Assembly (NCBI GenBank): GCA_033398695.1
Contig: CM065815.1
Span: 146,489,001-146,553,000 of the forward strand
Origin: Orobanche coerulescens
Taxonomy: Eukaryota > Streptophyta > Magnoliopsida > Lamiales > Orobanchaceae
Reading direction: 5' to 3'
DNA: 64,000 nt
Below are positions 9,816 to 21,431 of the stretch, piece by piece; the first letter of the stretch is position 1, and each line of letters opens with the position of its first letter. The position numbers and the translations under genes were made by a program. The notes beneath the pieces were generated by a model. It did not search any database. It had not been told where the DNA came from and was given only the letters and a program-made list of their open reading frames with translations.

Positions 9816-11351
9816 AGATACAATAAGTTCGGGGTATCGGGCACGCATACTATCCTCGGTCTCCCACGTGGCCTCCTCAATTCCATGCTTAGACCATTGG
9901 ACCTTTACTAACGGAATCACTTTCAGTCGCAATTGTTTCACTCGTCGCTCTAGTATGGTTACCGGTTGTTCTTCATACGTAATATCGCCACTAACCTCAA
10001 TCTCTTGATAATCAATAACATGGCTGGGATCGGGAACATACTTACGCAATTGTGAAACATGAAACACATTATGAACATGACTAAGCGTCGGAGGTAATGC
10101 TAGTCGATAAGCTACATCGCCTACCTTGTCCAGGATCTCGAAGGGGCCAATATATCGAGGACTAAGCTTCCCCTTCTTACCAAACCGAAGAACTCCACGA
10201 GTCGGCGATACTTTCAACAACACATGGTCTCCCGCCTGGAACTCTAACGGTCGGCCGACGTCGGCATATGACTTTGTCGACTCGGCGATCAACAACCTTT
10301 GCCGAATAATTGAGACTTTTTCTCGAGTATGAACCACCAAGTCCGGTTCTACTCCAAGTAACTCGTACGGTTCGTCCCAACAGATTGGCGATCTACACCG
10401 TCTTCCATATAATGCTTCAAACGGAGCCATCCCAATCGAACTATGCCAACTATTATTGTACGCAAATTCAATCAATGGTAAATGAGTCTCCCAATCTTCT
10501 TTCCAATCCAACGCGCAAGCCCTCAACATGTCTTCCAGTGTTTGGATCGTCCTCTCCGACTGTCCGTCTGTATGGGGATGATAAGCGGTGCTGAAATTCA
10601 ATTTGGTACCGAGTGCTCGATGTACTGCTTGCCAGAAATGCGACACAAAACGCCCATCGCGATCAGACACTATACTTTTTGGGGTACCATGGAGTCTCAC
10701 AATCTCCGCAGTAAATAACCGAGCCAACCTCTCCGGTCCCCAAGTATCTCTAATGCCCAGAAAGTGTGCGGATTTGGTTAGCCGATCAACGATTACCCAA
10801 ATCATATTCACTCCAGTTCGCGTCTTTGGCATTCCCACAATAAAATCCATCGCTATATCTTCCCACTTCCATTCCGGAATTGGTAGCGGTTGCAATTTAC
10901 CCGCAGGTCTCTGATGCTCCGCTTTAATCCGCTGACAAGTCAAGCATTTTGACACGAATTCCGTTACATCTTTCTTCATGTTTGGCCACCAAAAATTTTT
11001 CTTCAAGTCCTTATACATTTTACTCATACCCGGATGAATCGAGTACGGAGTAGAATGTGCTTCATTCAAAATTACCTGTTTGAGATCATCCCGATTAGGT
11101 ACATAAGTTCTACCTCGGAATTGAAGAACTCCATCTTCATCGATTAAGAATCCAGGAGCTTTTCCTCTAGCACTGTCTTCCCGAAGCTGCACAATTGAGA
11201 GATCATCTGATTGTTTGGACTTAATATCTTCCATCACGGAGGACGTAATATCAAGGAAACGCAACTGTCCTTGAGTTCTGTGAGGCCAAACTTCAATTTC
11301 CATATCAATCAACTCTCGTCTAAGCTTCGGTTGAATGGTAAGTAGTTCCAA
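9813..11351 (-). pseudogene. K integrase with C-terminal chromodomain
   Basis: 512-codon open segment of pol, the best-preserved integrase here. Zinc-binding HHCC: H99, H106, C136, C139. Catalytic triad: D169 (MDFIVG), D230 (SDRDGRF) and E266 (QSERT), with the canonical 35-residue gap between the last two. Then the C-terminal domain ([29 protein letters not shown]) and a chromodomain over about residues 460-510 (LVKVQWSKHGIEEATWETED). The frame overlaps the RT/RNase H frame by 43 bp, which reflects a frameshift and not a programmed design. It would integrate cDNA, with the chromodomain targeting methylated-histone chromatin. Confidence 0.94.
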
Positions 11352-12232
11352 CCTGCGGACGGTGACTTGCGGCTTAACGCATCGGCAACGTTTGCTTTAC
11401 CTGGATGGTAAAGAATGTCAAGATCATAATCTTTAAGCAGTTCCAACCATCGCCGCTGGCGCATATTTAGCTCCTTCTGCGTAAATATGTACTTCAAGCT
11501 CTTATGATCCGTATACACTCGACAAGAAGAACCATACAAGTAATGCCTCCAAATTTTCAACGCAAACACCACAGCGGCTAACTCAAGATCATGAGTAGGA
11601 TAATTCATCTCGTATGGCTTTAATTGTCGAGACGCATAAGCCACTACTCTCTCATTTTGCATCAATACACATCCCAATCCTTGTTTAGAAGCATCACTAT
11701 AAATAGCGAAACCTTCCATTCCTTGTGGTAAGGCTAGGATCGGAGACGTAGTCAAACGCTTTTTCAACTCGTCAAAACTCTTCTGACACTCATCACTCCA
11801 TTCAAATTTCTGTGTCTTCTGCGATAATAAGGTGAGCGGTCGAGCAATTTTCGAGAATCCTTCAACAAATCGACGATAATAGCCCGCTAATCCTAGAAAA
11901 CTCCGAACTTCCTTAACATTCCGTGGAGGCTCCCAAGCTAAGACTGCTTCAACCTTTTGAGGGTCTACTCGAATACCATCGGCTGAGATGATGTGTCCCA
12001 GAAAAGAGACTTCTCTAATCCAGAATTCGCACTTAGAAAATTTAGCATAAAGCTTATTAGCCCTCAAAATACTCAACGCGATCCTCAAGTGTTCGGCATG
12101 TTCCGTCTCACTTTTGGAATAGATTAATATATCGTCGATAAACACCACTACAAATTTATCGAGATATTCGATAAAAGTTTTGTTCATAAGCTGCATAAAG
12201 GCCGCCGGAGCATTTGTTAAACCGAATGGCAT
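11309..12232 (-). pseudogene. K reverse transcriptase (C-terminal part) and RNase H
   Basis: Open segment starting [16 protein letters not shown]. Catalytic [10 protein letters not shown] is present, then thumb/connection ([18 protein letters not shown]) and RNase H with the normal catalytic aspartate ([13 protein letters not shown]) and [11 protein letters not shown]. It ends in [17 protein letters not shown], where one residue of the usual NVVADALSR is missing and the frame slips. The N-terminal fingers and palm are in the adjoining frame (12156-13166). Confidence 0.93.
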
Positions 12233-13166
12233 AACTACAAATTCGTAATGCCCATACCTCGCTCAAATGCCGACACGGGATATCCGAATCTCGAATTCGC
12301 AGTTGGTAGTATCCTGACCTCAAATCAATCTTGGAGAAAACCGTAGACCCTTGTAATTCATCAAATAGATCATCGATTCTTGGCAACGGATACTTGTTCT
12401 TAATAGTGAGTTTATTCAACTCACGATAGTCAATACATAGCCGTAAGGACCCATCTTTCTTTCGTACAAACAATACCGGTGCACCCCATGGAGACACACT
12501 AGGCCGAATATAACCTTTGTCCAACAATTCACCCAATTGTTTCTTCAATTCTAACATTTCCGATGGGGCCATTCTGTACGGTGCCTTGGATATTGGCGCC
12601 GCCTTGGGCTCTAGTTCGATGACGAACTCTACTTCACGATGTGGTGGCAATCCCGGCAAATCATCCGGAAATACGTCTGGAAATTCATTCACAACTGGAA
12701 CAGAGGATAATTGTACCTCGCTAACTTCCGACTTCAACGCGTAACACCAATAACTGGCACAACCTTGTCGCAATAATTTCATCGCCTTCATGGCTCGAAT
12801 AATCTTCCCAGAAGCACCAGGTTTCTGCCCTACAAAAACGTGTTCAGTACCATCCGGAGCGACTATTGAAATTATTTTCCGACGATAATCTACTATCGCT
12901 CCATGCCAATTTAACCAATCATCACCGAGAATTAAATCCTCTCCCATCATATCGATCACAATCAAATCGGATGACCAATCTTTACTGCCAATGGTTACAG
13001 GACAATTGGCGATCTCTTGATCCCCAACTATCCTTTCCCCACTTGGCAACCCAACAATAAAAGGTTCACATGTAGAGAGACCGTCTAGGCCCAAACGATT
13101 CACACAAGACAATGATATAAAAGAATGAGTAGCTCCAGAATCAAACAATACATCTACCGGGTGCAT
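12156..13166 (-). pseudogene. K protease and N-terminal reverse transcriptase
   Basis: Protease motif [12 protein letters not shown] near residue 7, [14 protein letters not shown] near 77, then the linker [18 protein letters not shown] and RT fingers/palm [24 protein letters not shown]. After DSDIP the translation departs from the family pattern, and the expected sequence ([12 protein letters not shown]) is found in another frame. Small deletions near 12260-12290 therefore shift it. As a cytoplasmic polyprotein it would be cut by its own protease. Confidence 0.92.
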
Positions 13167-14369
13167 CGAAATATAAACAATACAGCGTAGTGGCAGTCCC
13201 TACGTCATCAGTCCGCTTCATCTCATACAATCGGGGTGGGGCTGATCCAATGCTAGGTGCATCCTTATGCTCGGTTTTACCTCTGCCACTACCGCGCCCG
13301 ACACTCGGAGTTGGCTGACCCGTAACTATGCCAGCCGGGGTAGGAGACTGTTTAGAAAATATTCTGCCCACTGACTCACAATATAATGTGCGATGACCCT
13401 GCTTCCCACACTTAAAACAATCAATGGGGCGAGAAGTGCAACGAGAACTGACATGTCCCGGATTTCCACAATTAAAACAAACTCTCGGCACTCCTCCACT
13501 AGGCTGAGGGGAACCGACAGAAGATTGCATAGAAGGTTGAGGCCTACGTGATCCACTGCCTCGGAAACTACCAGAAAATTTCGGTTTCTTCGAGCTCAAG
13601 CTACTGGGCAGGCCGACACCATTTCGTAAGCAAGTGCTCTATCCTGATATTCTCTCAAAGTAGTACACCCAAGGCCCGCCATATACTTTCGGACCTCCGG
13701 TTTCATCCTTGCATCGAAATGAAGTATCTTGTCTATCTCATCCTTAACCTGGTCTTGGACATACACTAACTGCTTGTTGTATGTCCTGATTGCTTCAGAA
13801 ATAGGAACATCTTCGGGTTGGGCTCTGAAGAACTCACTGACTCTTGCTAACTGTACCGGCGCTGGACAATATTGAGCTTCCATCAATTCTTTAAATTCTT
13901 CCCAAGTGACATCACGGTCCTTGGGCTTAATAGCTTGCCACCAGTCCGAAGCGTCATCAACCGTCAGATATTGAGGAATTGGGACTCTCTTGGCTTCAGG
14001 ACAACCAATACCGTCAAAGATCTTCTCCAGCTCAACTAACCAATGATCCCAATTGTTCGCATCACCGGAACCATCGAATCTGGGAGGGTTCATCTTCATA
14101 ACTTCTTGAAGCCATCGATCCTCAACCGTTCTGCCAGTATTAATATTCTGCACCACTTGTGCCAGTTGGTGCACTTGTGTTACAACTTGTTGAAGAACGT
14201 TAGGCACTTCGGCCTCCGAGTCTCCATATGAACCTCCCGAAGGGATCGGGTCCGACCTAGTCGCAGAACGAGATGCCGATTCTGAAACGGACCTCTCGGA
14301 CTCGGACACTACTACTCTGCCACGACCTCGACCACGACCGCGTTGACGGAAATCTCTACCTCTCGGCAT
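13141..14369 (-). pseudogene. K gag polyprotein (two frames)
   Basis: 14369-13596 carries an arginine/glycine-rich start (MPRGRDFRQRGRGRGRGR) and the retrotransposon gag capsid domain (MNPPRFDGSGDANNWDHWL, IPQYLTVDDASDWW, TWEEFKELMEAQY). 13599-13141 is the continuation in another frame with two zinc knuckles, CFNCGNPGHVSSRC and CFKCGKQGHRTLYC, then LYEMKRTDD. The start at 14369 lies about 230 bp after the LTR and 214 bp past the primer site, a usual leader length. One frameshift at about 13600 breaks it. Confidence 0.93.
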
Positions 14370-14582
14370 ACTGAAGAATAAGAATGGTTCAACAAGGAAA
14401 CGATTACAATAATAGATTGCACAATATTAAGGTAATTATTTCCAAAGGGAAGAAATAACCAACATCCGAAGAGTCTTCCAGCACAAGCAACACGAGGTGG
14501 TAGCATGCCAATGATATCGTAGACAACAGCTGACTCAATTTAATAGACCCAAACAAGCTGACCTAGGTATCCATAAACCTAG

Positions 14583-14594
14583 GCTCTGATACCA
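14583..14594 (-). promoter_or_regulatory. K primer-binding site (initiator tRNA-Met)
   Basis: In element sense TGGTATCAGAGC, the standard complement of the initiator tRNA-Met 3' end, five bases after the LTR end at 14600. It primes minus-strand cDNA. Confidence 0.92.
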
Positions 14595-14599
14595 TATTC

Positions 14600-16565
14600 T
14601 GTAACACCCCCATGATTTACGAAGATATTACAGCGCCATAGATCCTTTTTGGATAACCTACCAGGCTTAGACCCAAATAAAACACATTAAATACGACAAA
14701 CATAAATGTTCATAGATTCGAAACCAACTTCAATTTCAACATGACATACAGCACAATACCAAACAACATATCATCCCGAGGAATCATAACCAATATGACC
14801 GTTCACCACGGGAATACAACAACATCATTAACCATTAATAATGACATGACATACAACACTGGGCCGGTACAAGCGAGTACAAAACCAAAACACGACTTTG
14901 ACCATGACCACCAACTCAAAATGATGTACGATATCAATGCTGCCCACCAAGCTCGTGTCCGTCCTGTGCTAGTCCTCCCACTGGACCTGTACCTGAATAA
15001 ACAAAAGTATATCCACCCCAGAAGGGGTCAGCAAGAAGCCGGTGCAAGTACAATGATTCTAGAATATGTACAACAAGTGAATAATCAACAAAACCCACAA
15101 AAAATCATAGTGCCATCACAGATATTCCGGAATACCACATCACAATCATCATCACAAAACAACCTCCCAAGCTATACTGGCCCTGTACCTCTCAAGCAAG
15201 ATACACACCCCAGAGACACCTCGTCAGGCCCTCCCTGGTGTATAGCCCAACCGAGTGATCTGTAGGGATACGCAGCCTACCGGACCCCAGGGGACCCTCA
15301 CTGGTTTTACTCGGCTCACACACACTCGATCAATAATTGGCACAAATTCCATTTTTACATATTCACACGAAGTACATTAAACACAATCAAAGTACTTGCC
15401 TCAATTTGAACGACACGAGAAACGGCGAACGGATGAATGTACAGTCCGAATTTCCTTCAACAATTCGATCCTAACACATCGAAATACCGAATCAAAACAC
15501 AACACCACGGAAATGGAAAGATTCACCCTAAGTTCTACCCTTAGGGACATTTATTCAAATATTACGAAGGAAACGTAGCTCGAACCCAAACTATGAAAGG
15601 TAACTTAGGGTTAAATCCGTGAATCTTGGAGAAAAATGAAGGATTATGATTACAACATCACAATCTAGCACAAATCGGAGCTAGGATAGATTAGAATCAA
15701 AGATCTCGACAAAAACCCCAAAAATATGAAGAACTAGGGTTCCAACGGTTTTACCTTGATTTGGATGGTGAAAGTTGATAAGATGTTGACAACTTGGTGT
15801 TAGGAGCCCAAAATTATCGTTGGATGAAGAAATCTGACCAAAAATCTGCACTCTCCAATGGTCAAGTATGCCCAGCCGCCGAAGAGAAGAGGAAGAGGTG
15901 AAAAATGACATTTCTAGAACCTACCCCCCATATATATACTGGGAGGTATTAGCGCACGCTACGGCTACAGGCTTAGCGTGCGCTAACGAGCTGAGGGCGG
16001 TGCACTGCTGAAGAAAAAGCGATTGTAACTTTCGCCAGACTCAGATAGCGTCTGGCCCGAACTATCTGTTAGCGTGCGCTATCGATTGCTACTAGCGCGC
16101 GCTAATTCCATACGGTAGCGTGCGCTACCTGCAAATACCTGCAGTCCAGAAACGTTTCTGTCCTCACTGACCTGTCATCCTAGCGCATGCTATCATACAA
16201 GTAACGTGTGCTAGTACATCGAAATAGCGTACGTTAGTCCGTCCATAGCGTATGCTAACGCCTCATTCCAGTCGAGAAGATTCTTGTCCGGTAGGTTTTA
16301 ACGCACGCTATTGTACAAGAGTAGCGTGCGCTACTCGAACTTGGCTAGCGTGCGCTAGACATACTGATCTTAGCGTCGCTAGCGCTATTTTCCAATTTAA
16401 ATTCGCAAGAAGTCCGGCTAAAACGAGCACAATCCGAGAATCACAGGACCCAACAATTATCAGCCAAAAATATGCCAAGGTCAATCATCAATATATACGG
16501 TCCAAATAACCACAATACCACAAAATATATCCAAAATAACACTCATAAAATACACGGGTATTACA
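14600..16565 (-). repeat. K 5' LTR (1966 bp)
   Basis: Near-identical to 7806-9777, but with clustered differences in the palindrome array (about 16012-16060 and 16270-16385) where several copies are shortened or rewritten. Predicted intron segment 14993-15754. Target duplication GCTGA follows at 16566-16570. Confidence 0.95.
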
Positions 16566-16890
16566 GCTGATTCCTTTGACATTCTTCTATGGTGGTCGAG
16601 AAACAGTCAATGCCTTCCGATCATGTCTGAGATAGCTAGGGATGTTTTGTCCATCCCTATATCTAGCATGGCATCTTAGTGTGCATTTAGCACGGGTGGA
16701 CGAGTTCTCTCCCAATTCAGAAGCTCATTGACTTGCAATATGGTTGAGGCTCGCATATGTGCCCAAGATTGGCTGAAATCTAGTTCGGTTGAAAAATTTC
16801 TCAATGATGCAGAAGATGTGCCTGAAACCGAAATGGAAAAAGAATATGATAATGGTGAGTATTCCTTTCTTAATATTATTAAATAATATT
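16566..16890 (+). pseudogene. hAT-family transposase, C-terminal dimerisation fragment
   Basis: Starts with the duplicated GCTGA and continues the frame broken at 7805: SFDILLWWSRNSQCLPIMSEIARDVLSIP, then a TAG where relatives have Glu, then CAFSTGGRVL, FRSSLT and CAQDWLKSS. This is the classic hATC domain (FDxLxWW, ARDxLxIP, AFSxGGR), which mediates transposase dimers. An acidic tail and stop follow near 16890. The element ends are not visible to me. Confidence 0.88.
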
Positions 16891-17729
16891 AGTATAATGA
16901 TTAAATAAAATATATATGAACAATTTTACATAGATAAGTAAAAAAAGGATATATATATATATTATAATTATTAAGGAAAAAACAATAAGAACAAATTTGA
17001 ATATAAGTATTAACTAACATTAGTATAATTATTATATAAAAATTAAGTGCAAATTAATCTTATAATTCAAAAATGGTCAAACTTAGTATAGTTAGTAGGT
17101 AACAAAATAAATATGAACAAGTTTCAATATATAACAAATGAACTAATGAAGGAACAAATAGTATCTTCTTTGATCGTTGTGACTACAATCTTTGGACTTT
17201 TACATTGTTCATATATTCTCGTTTCTTATTATTTTTGTCAGTTGTGCTTGAACTTGGGATTGGTGGTCGAGTTGGAGAATGCATCGACATTGTGCCCGGC
17301 GATCAAACGAGGACGGGATTGGACACAGACAGTGCTCATGCGAGTCATGCATAGTGACGGCCATTGATATTTGGTGGTGGTTTCTTGTTTTGTTGGTGTT
17401 TTATTGAGTAGAATTAGAAGGACTTGTTGAATGTTGATGGTGGTGATGGAATTATGTTTAAATTTTTAGGAATTTGTGGGATCTTTCTTATGAGTTTAGA
17501 TTTAGTGATAACTAGGATTTGCGTGGTTTGTTTATGTCGTCAGTTATTGATGAATTATAATTTCTGTAATTTGAAACAGGCTAATCGAAAAAAACAGACG
17601 AAATGATGCCAATTTTTTTTAATTTCGGGCAGTTTTTGTCGTGATCGGAACATTTGGGAATTTCGGGACATTTTGGGAAATTGTAGATCAGGACCGGGGC
17701 TACTTTATATTCCATTTCGGGTTTGGGAC
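16891..17729 (+). other. Stretch with no recognisable gene
   Basis: AT-rich sequence with TA runs around 16950-16965. Short open stretches (17113-17367, 17424-17606) show no domain I recognise. It may be 3' flank of the hAT element. It ends in a low-complexity AATTTCGGG-type stretch just before LTR L. Confidence 0.5.
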
Positions 17730-18211
17730 TGTAACACCCCTAGATCCGACCGGGAATATTACAGCGTTGTGGGCCCCGAGATGGAACCCACAAGGCTGAA
17801 GGAAATTTTCGCAAACATTTACAAACGTCCAAGAGGCTAACGACAGTATTATCTATTTAAAACATTCGAAGACTTTATAAAACTCGTTTATCAAAACCGT
17901 CGTAAAATCTCATTTGAAACCACAAGGCCCGAAATGCCAAAACTCAACAGTTTAAAAACATACGTTAAGCTATCGCTTACACGTACCGACAAAATAGATT
18001 TAGAAAATGATTGCCAAAGTAACCTAAGTTACCAGATACCAAAAGGCCATTTAAAAATACTCACGCAGTGGATAAAGACAAACAATTAAAATAATCTAGC
18101 AGCGGAATACAACAACTGATCAGAAGCTCAATACACAAATACATGTCCTAGCCAGTATCCTCCGGGAAGCTCATCTCTTCACGACCGCTACAAGCTTGAT
18201 AATCCAAGAAC

Positions 18212-20370
18212 CTAAAAAGAAAGCCCACGACGGGGTCAGCCATAATATCCAACAATGATAACCATCACATCACGTCAATAATTACATATCAATGGAAATA
18301 CTAAGTAAGAGTACGACCAATGTAATCTTACCGTCGTAACTTTACGAAAATCCACGATTCGTATCCTTAACTACACAATAAGATAATACCGAATTATCTG
18401 TACGGTATCTCAACAATACCCAAGGTTCTCAAAACATTATCATAACTCGCGATACGGAAATTATACCAACTCTGGCCAATTCAATCCATCGGATAACGTC
18501 GACAAGTCCAATACGATAATCGATTGTCCATCAAAGACAAGTACCAAGGAAATACGGAACATACCTCAAGATACGAAATACCATTACCATCACGTCAGTC
18601 TAATCCGAGGTCAGATCAACACAACATACGGACATGGTCCTAACACAAGACCTACAAATGCATACTCATATGACAACGTCAATATGATCACAACAATAAC
18701 GACAATGTATACTTATGGCAAACCCATAATATACATATGCACAACAACAATACATGGCAATCCGATGATCCAGCGTTCACTGCTTAGATCCCTCGATGAT
18801 CCCGTCAGACCAACCCGAGGTGGAAAACCCATCCAATGATCCAGCGCACGCTAGCATAGATCCCCCGATGATCCCGTCGGACCAACACGAGGTGGACATA
18901 TGACAACAATGCACAACTGCACAAAACAACAGTATACAATACACGACAACAACAATGCACAAATGCATGCAACAACGATACACGAATGTATCACGACATG
19001 ATCGACACAAATGATAAAAATGATTAGAGTACATGCCCCGAGTCCTTCGAGGACGATCTCAATGTCTAAACCATCACGAACCATTATCCTCAATACTCGA
19101 CGGTCCAAAGTATCACGGATTGCAGATAATTTATATCTTCGTCTTTATCACAATATATCCTCGATATACTAGTATACCAATAAAAAAAGTAAATCATATA
19201 CATTATGATTTACATTCCCAAAACTAGAATATGATTTATAGTCCCAAATCTCCTATGATTACGATTATAAACATTGCTATACGATTTATACCCGAATGAA
19301 ACGGAAACCATTCATTAAATACTATAAACTGAGCAAGTAATAACTTACCTCTATACCGATACAACAACTAGGAAGCTGTTACCAAATCCATTGCCGTCAT
19401 CTACAAGTTCCTCGGTCCCGACCAAAGCAATTCACGAACATCCTGGAACTCGACCGCAACACACGGTTGTAATCACCGATCAATATTCTCAAGCTAGTAA
19501 TTAGATAAATAACAAGTTAGATAACAATCAACAATCGATAAAATCAATTCACAAACCCAACGGCTCAACACTATCTCGGTTAACCACAAGTCTGATCAAA
19601 CCAACTTAAACGATCACGAATTCATAATCACAACACAAAAATATCGCCTGTCGCCTACTTAGCGCACGTTATACGCATAACATAGTGTGCGCTAAGTTTC
19701 TCCCATTAGCGTACGCTAGCGGTAAGCTTAGCGTGCGCTAATGCTGTATAGTGGCATGCGTTCCAAGCATCGACTAACACCTTGCGACTACAAATCCGAA
19801 TGAAAAGGAAATCATACTCCAAGATTAACAATAACTTTTCAAAATTCAATCTCATCATCATGATCCACATCTTATCACTAACATACGAAACTAAAATCAT
19901 AATGTTGGTTTTAATCATATTATCCATATTTATAATCAAAACCATTATATATCTTTATATCATCTTAACATCAAAATCCGAAATGAAATGAGACATAAAT
20001 CTCCATATCTCTTGAAGATAAACAACACCATAACTATCACAATGATCATATCAATGTCCCTATATCAATAACAACATCAACAATCAAAGCAACTCGATAA
20101 CAAGGATCATATCATACTCAAGCTGGAATTAAACCTCATATCATGATTCTAAATCGACCGCTGAAATTATCATGATTCAGAAATCCATGATTCAACCTCA
20201 TCAAGTTTAACGAATCACCATTAACATGAAGAATCGTACATAACATCTGAAAACCCTTATCATAATCCCATTAGGTCTCATAAAAATCACCACATGATTA
20301 TCCAACATGTTCTCTCACAAGTAATCATCCTTAAAAACGAGCTACTATCAAAGGGATACGAAAATTACCT
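18212..20370 (-). other. Predicted intron inside LTR L
   Basis: In element sense: donor AATCCAG|GTAATT (GT at 20370-20369), CTGAC branch-type site at 18239-18235, acceptor CTTTTTAG|GTTC (AG at 18213-18212). About 2159 nt. The donor is about 215 nt downstream of the TATA-like sequence, as in the other LTRs. Confidence 0.5.
19660..19740 (-). promoter_or_regulatory. LTR L internal palindrome quartet
   Basis: Four TAGCG-NN-CGCTA-type motifs start at 19660, 19683, 19707 and 19729 (22-24 bp steps). They lie far downstream of the TATA-like site in element sense, inside the predicted intron, like the extra pair at 6313/6336 in E1. Confidence 0.65.
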
Positions 20371-20583
20371 GGATTAGACGAACCAAGAAGAAGAACACTT
20401 GAACTTCATTCCAAGAACCATGAATAACTTGAAGAACAAGGCTTTAATCCATGCTCTCTATCTTAATCTTGATAAAGATCATCATCTCGGAGTGTTTCTG
20501 GACCTCAAGTACCTCCCAGAGCTCTCTCTATCGAGTGAAAGGAAAGAAATGGACGAAATGCTTCATAACACCCGTCTGTCCCT

Positions 20584-20677
20584 TTTTATAAAGTATATTA
20601 CTAGCGTGCGCTAAACCTTACGTTTAGCGTGCGCTACGGCCTTAGCGTGCGCTAACTGACTTTGTTAGCGTGCGCTA
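20584..20677 (-). promoter_or_regulatory. LTR L TATA box and palindrome quartet
   Basis: Motifs start at 20602, 20624, 20643 and 20666 (19-23 bp steps). The TATA-like TTTATAAA lies about 11 bp from the nearest copy, matching the E1, K, M and N layout. Confidence 0.68.
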
Positions 20678-20690
20678 TCAGTAGAACCCC

Positions 20691-21027
20691 ATAAATTTGA
20701 TAGTTAGTATATGTACGACATATCCTATTGTAATATGATTGAGTAACAATTGCTATATAGCACAATATAATCTAAGTTTACCATTTATTTTACCCAATTT
20801 ATCAATTTTGAAATTCATATGTCAAACCGTATAATTAATTAAATAAGAAAATGATATCTATCTAATGGACTACTTGTCAAACCTAATAAGTCAAGCCCAA
20901 CCTATAAAATCTATAAGACTTAAAAATACAACTTAAAGCCCAATCTAATCACCTAGCCCACTTTATTAAACAAATACTTAATATCTATATCTATATACAC
21001 CTAAAATACAAAAAAAAATATATATAT
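20691..21027. other. AT-rich stretch, no gene seen
   Basis: AT-rich DNA ending in an A-run and TA repeat (21009-21030) that forms the target of the MULE. I see no coding or structural feature. Confidence 0.6.
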
Positions 21028-21038
21028 ATAATAACACA
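21028..21038. repeat. MULE target-site duplication, left copy
   Basis: ATAATAACACA, repeated exactly at 25462-25472. Eleven bases is within the 8-11 bp range usual for Mutator-like elements. The sequence is simple, so some chance match is possible. Confidence 0.8.
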
Positions 21039-21361
21039 GGAAAATTGTTTTTTTAGGACTGTAACTTTGGCCTAGTTGGCTTATAAGGAAAATATCTTTT
21101 CGGGCCTAGAGAAGGAGGACTTTAATTTGAAAAAGTGGGAAAAGAAGGACAAATAAGCCCGAAACCGGTCCGATTGGGCTTAATTGGCTCGTGCCTCGCA
21201 CGTGACGGGCCGATTGCGGAAAATAAAATAAAAAATCAGAAATGGGAGCAGAGCGTCACAATCGGATTGAAAATATTTTTTCCCCAATCTGTTCGAAAAA
21301 ACCCTAACCCACCGATCGAAGACTACGGAAGAAGCCTTGCAATCGAAGTTTGAATACACAA
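21039..21361 (+). repeat. MULE left terminal inverted repeat
   Basis: Reverse-complement match to 25140-25461 with only a few differences, running from GGAAAATTG to the inner ATACACAA. Such long inverted repeats bind the transposase and usually hold the promoter. The transposase ATG at 21432 is 70 bp inside. Confidence 0.93.
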
Positions 21362-21431
21362 TCGGAGTTTGAATACACAACTGCGAGAATATTGACAACA
21401 ATAGAAAGAAGATTCGCAACTTTCGCTGAGC

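Larger units (their letters stand above)
7806..16565 (-). mobile_element. Chromovirus K (Ty3/gypsy), near-complete, 8760 bp
   Basis: Minus-strand element with two LTRs (14600-16565 is 5', 7806-9777 is 3'), a tRNA-Met primer site, gag, pol with chromodomain, and a polypurine tract. The target duplication is perfect and the LTRs are almost identical outside the palindrome array, so insertion was recent relative to E1. The coding region is split into overlapping frames by small indels, so no full gag-pol is readable. It interrupts a hAT transposase pseudogene. Confidence 0.96.
17730..20690 (-). repeat. LTR L (minus strand, truncated or solo)
   Basis: Begins TGTAACACCCCTAG, the + strand form of an LTR 3' end. 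The nearby GGAACCCACAAGGCT resembles the end of the M LTR, so L is a relative of M. It holds palindrome groups at 19660-19740 and 20602-20677, a TATA-like TTTATAAA near 20584-20591, tandem repeats with GATCCCGTC and GACCAAC around 18776-18895, and intron signals. No CA/TG partner end or matching duplication of the flanking GGGAC was found, so the right end is probably lost. No internal coding region is attached. Confidence 0.75.

Noticed and set aside
14741..15265. 174-codon frame in the K 5' LTR (part also at 8189-8473)
   Set aside because: Antisense to K and covering repeat-rich LTR sequence. The left LTR copy breaks the frame, and the composition is that of low-complexity LTR sequence, not a protein family.
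17730..20690. L as a complete solo LTR
   Set aside because: The flanking GGGAC is not found beyond the right side and no GGGTATTACA-type end is visible near 20690, so a clean solo LTR cannot be claimed.
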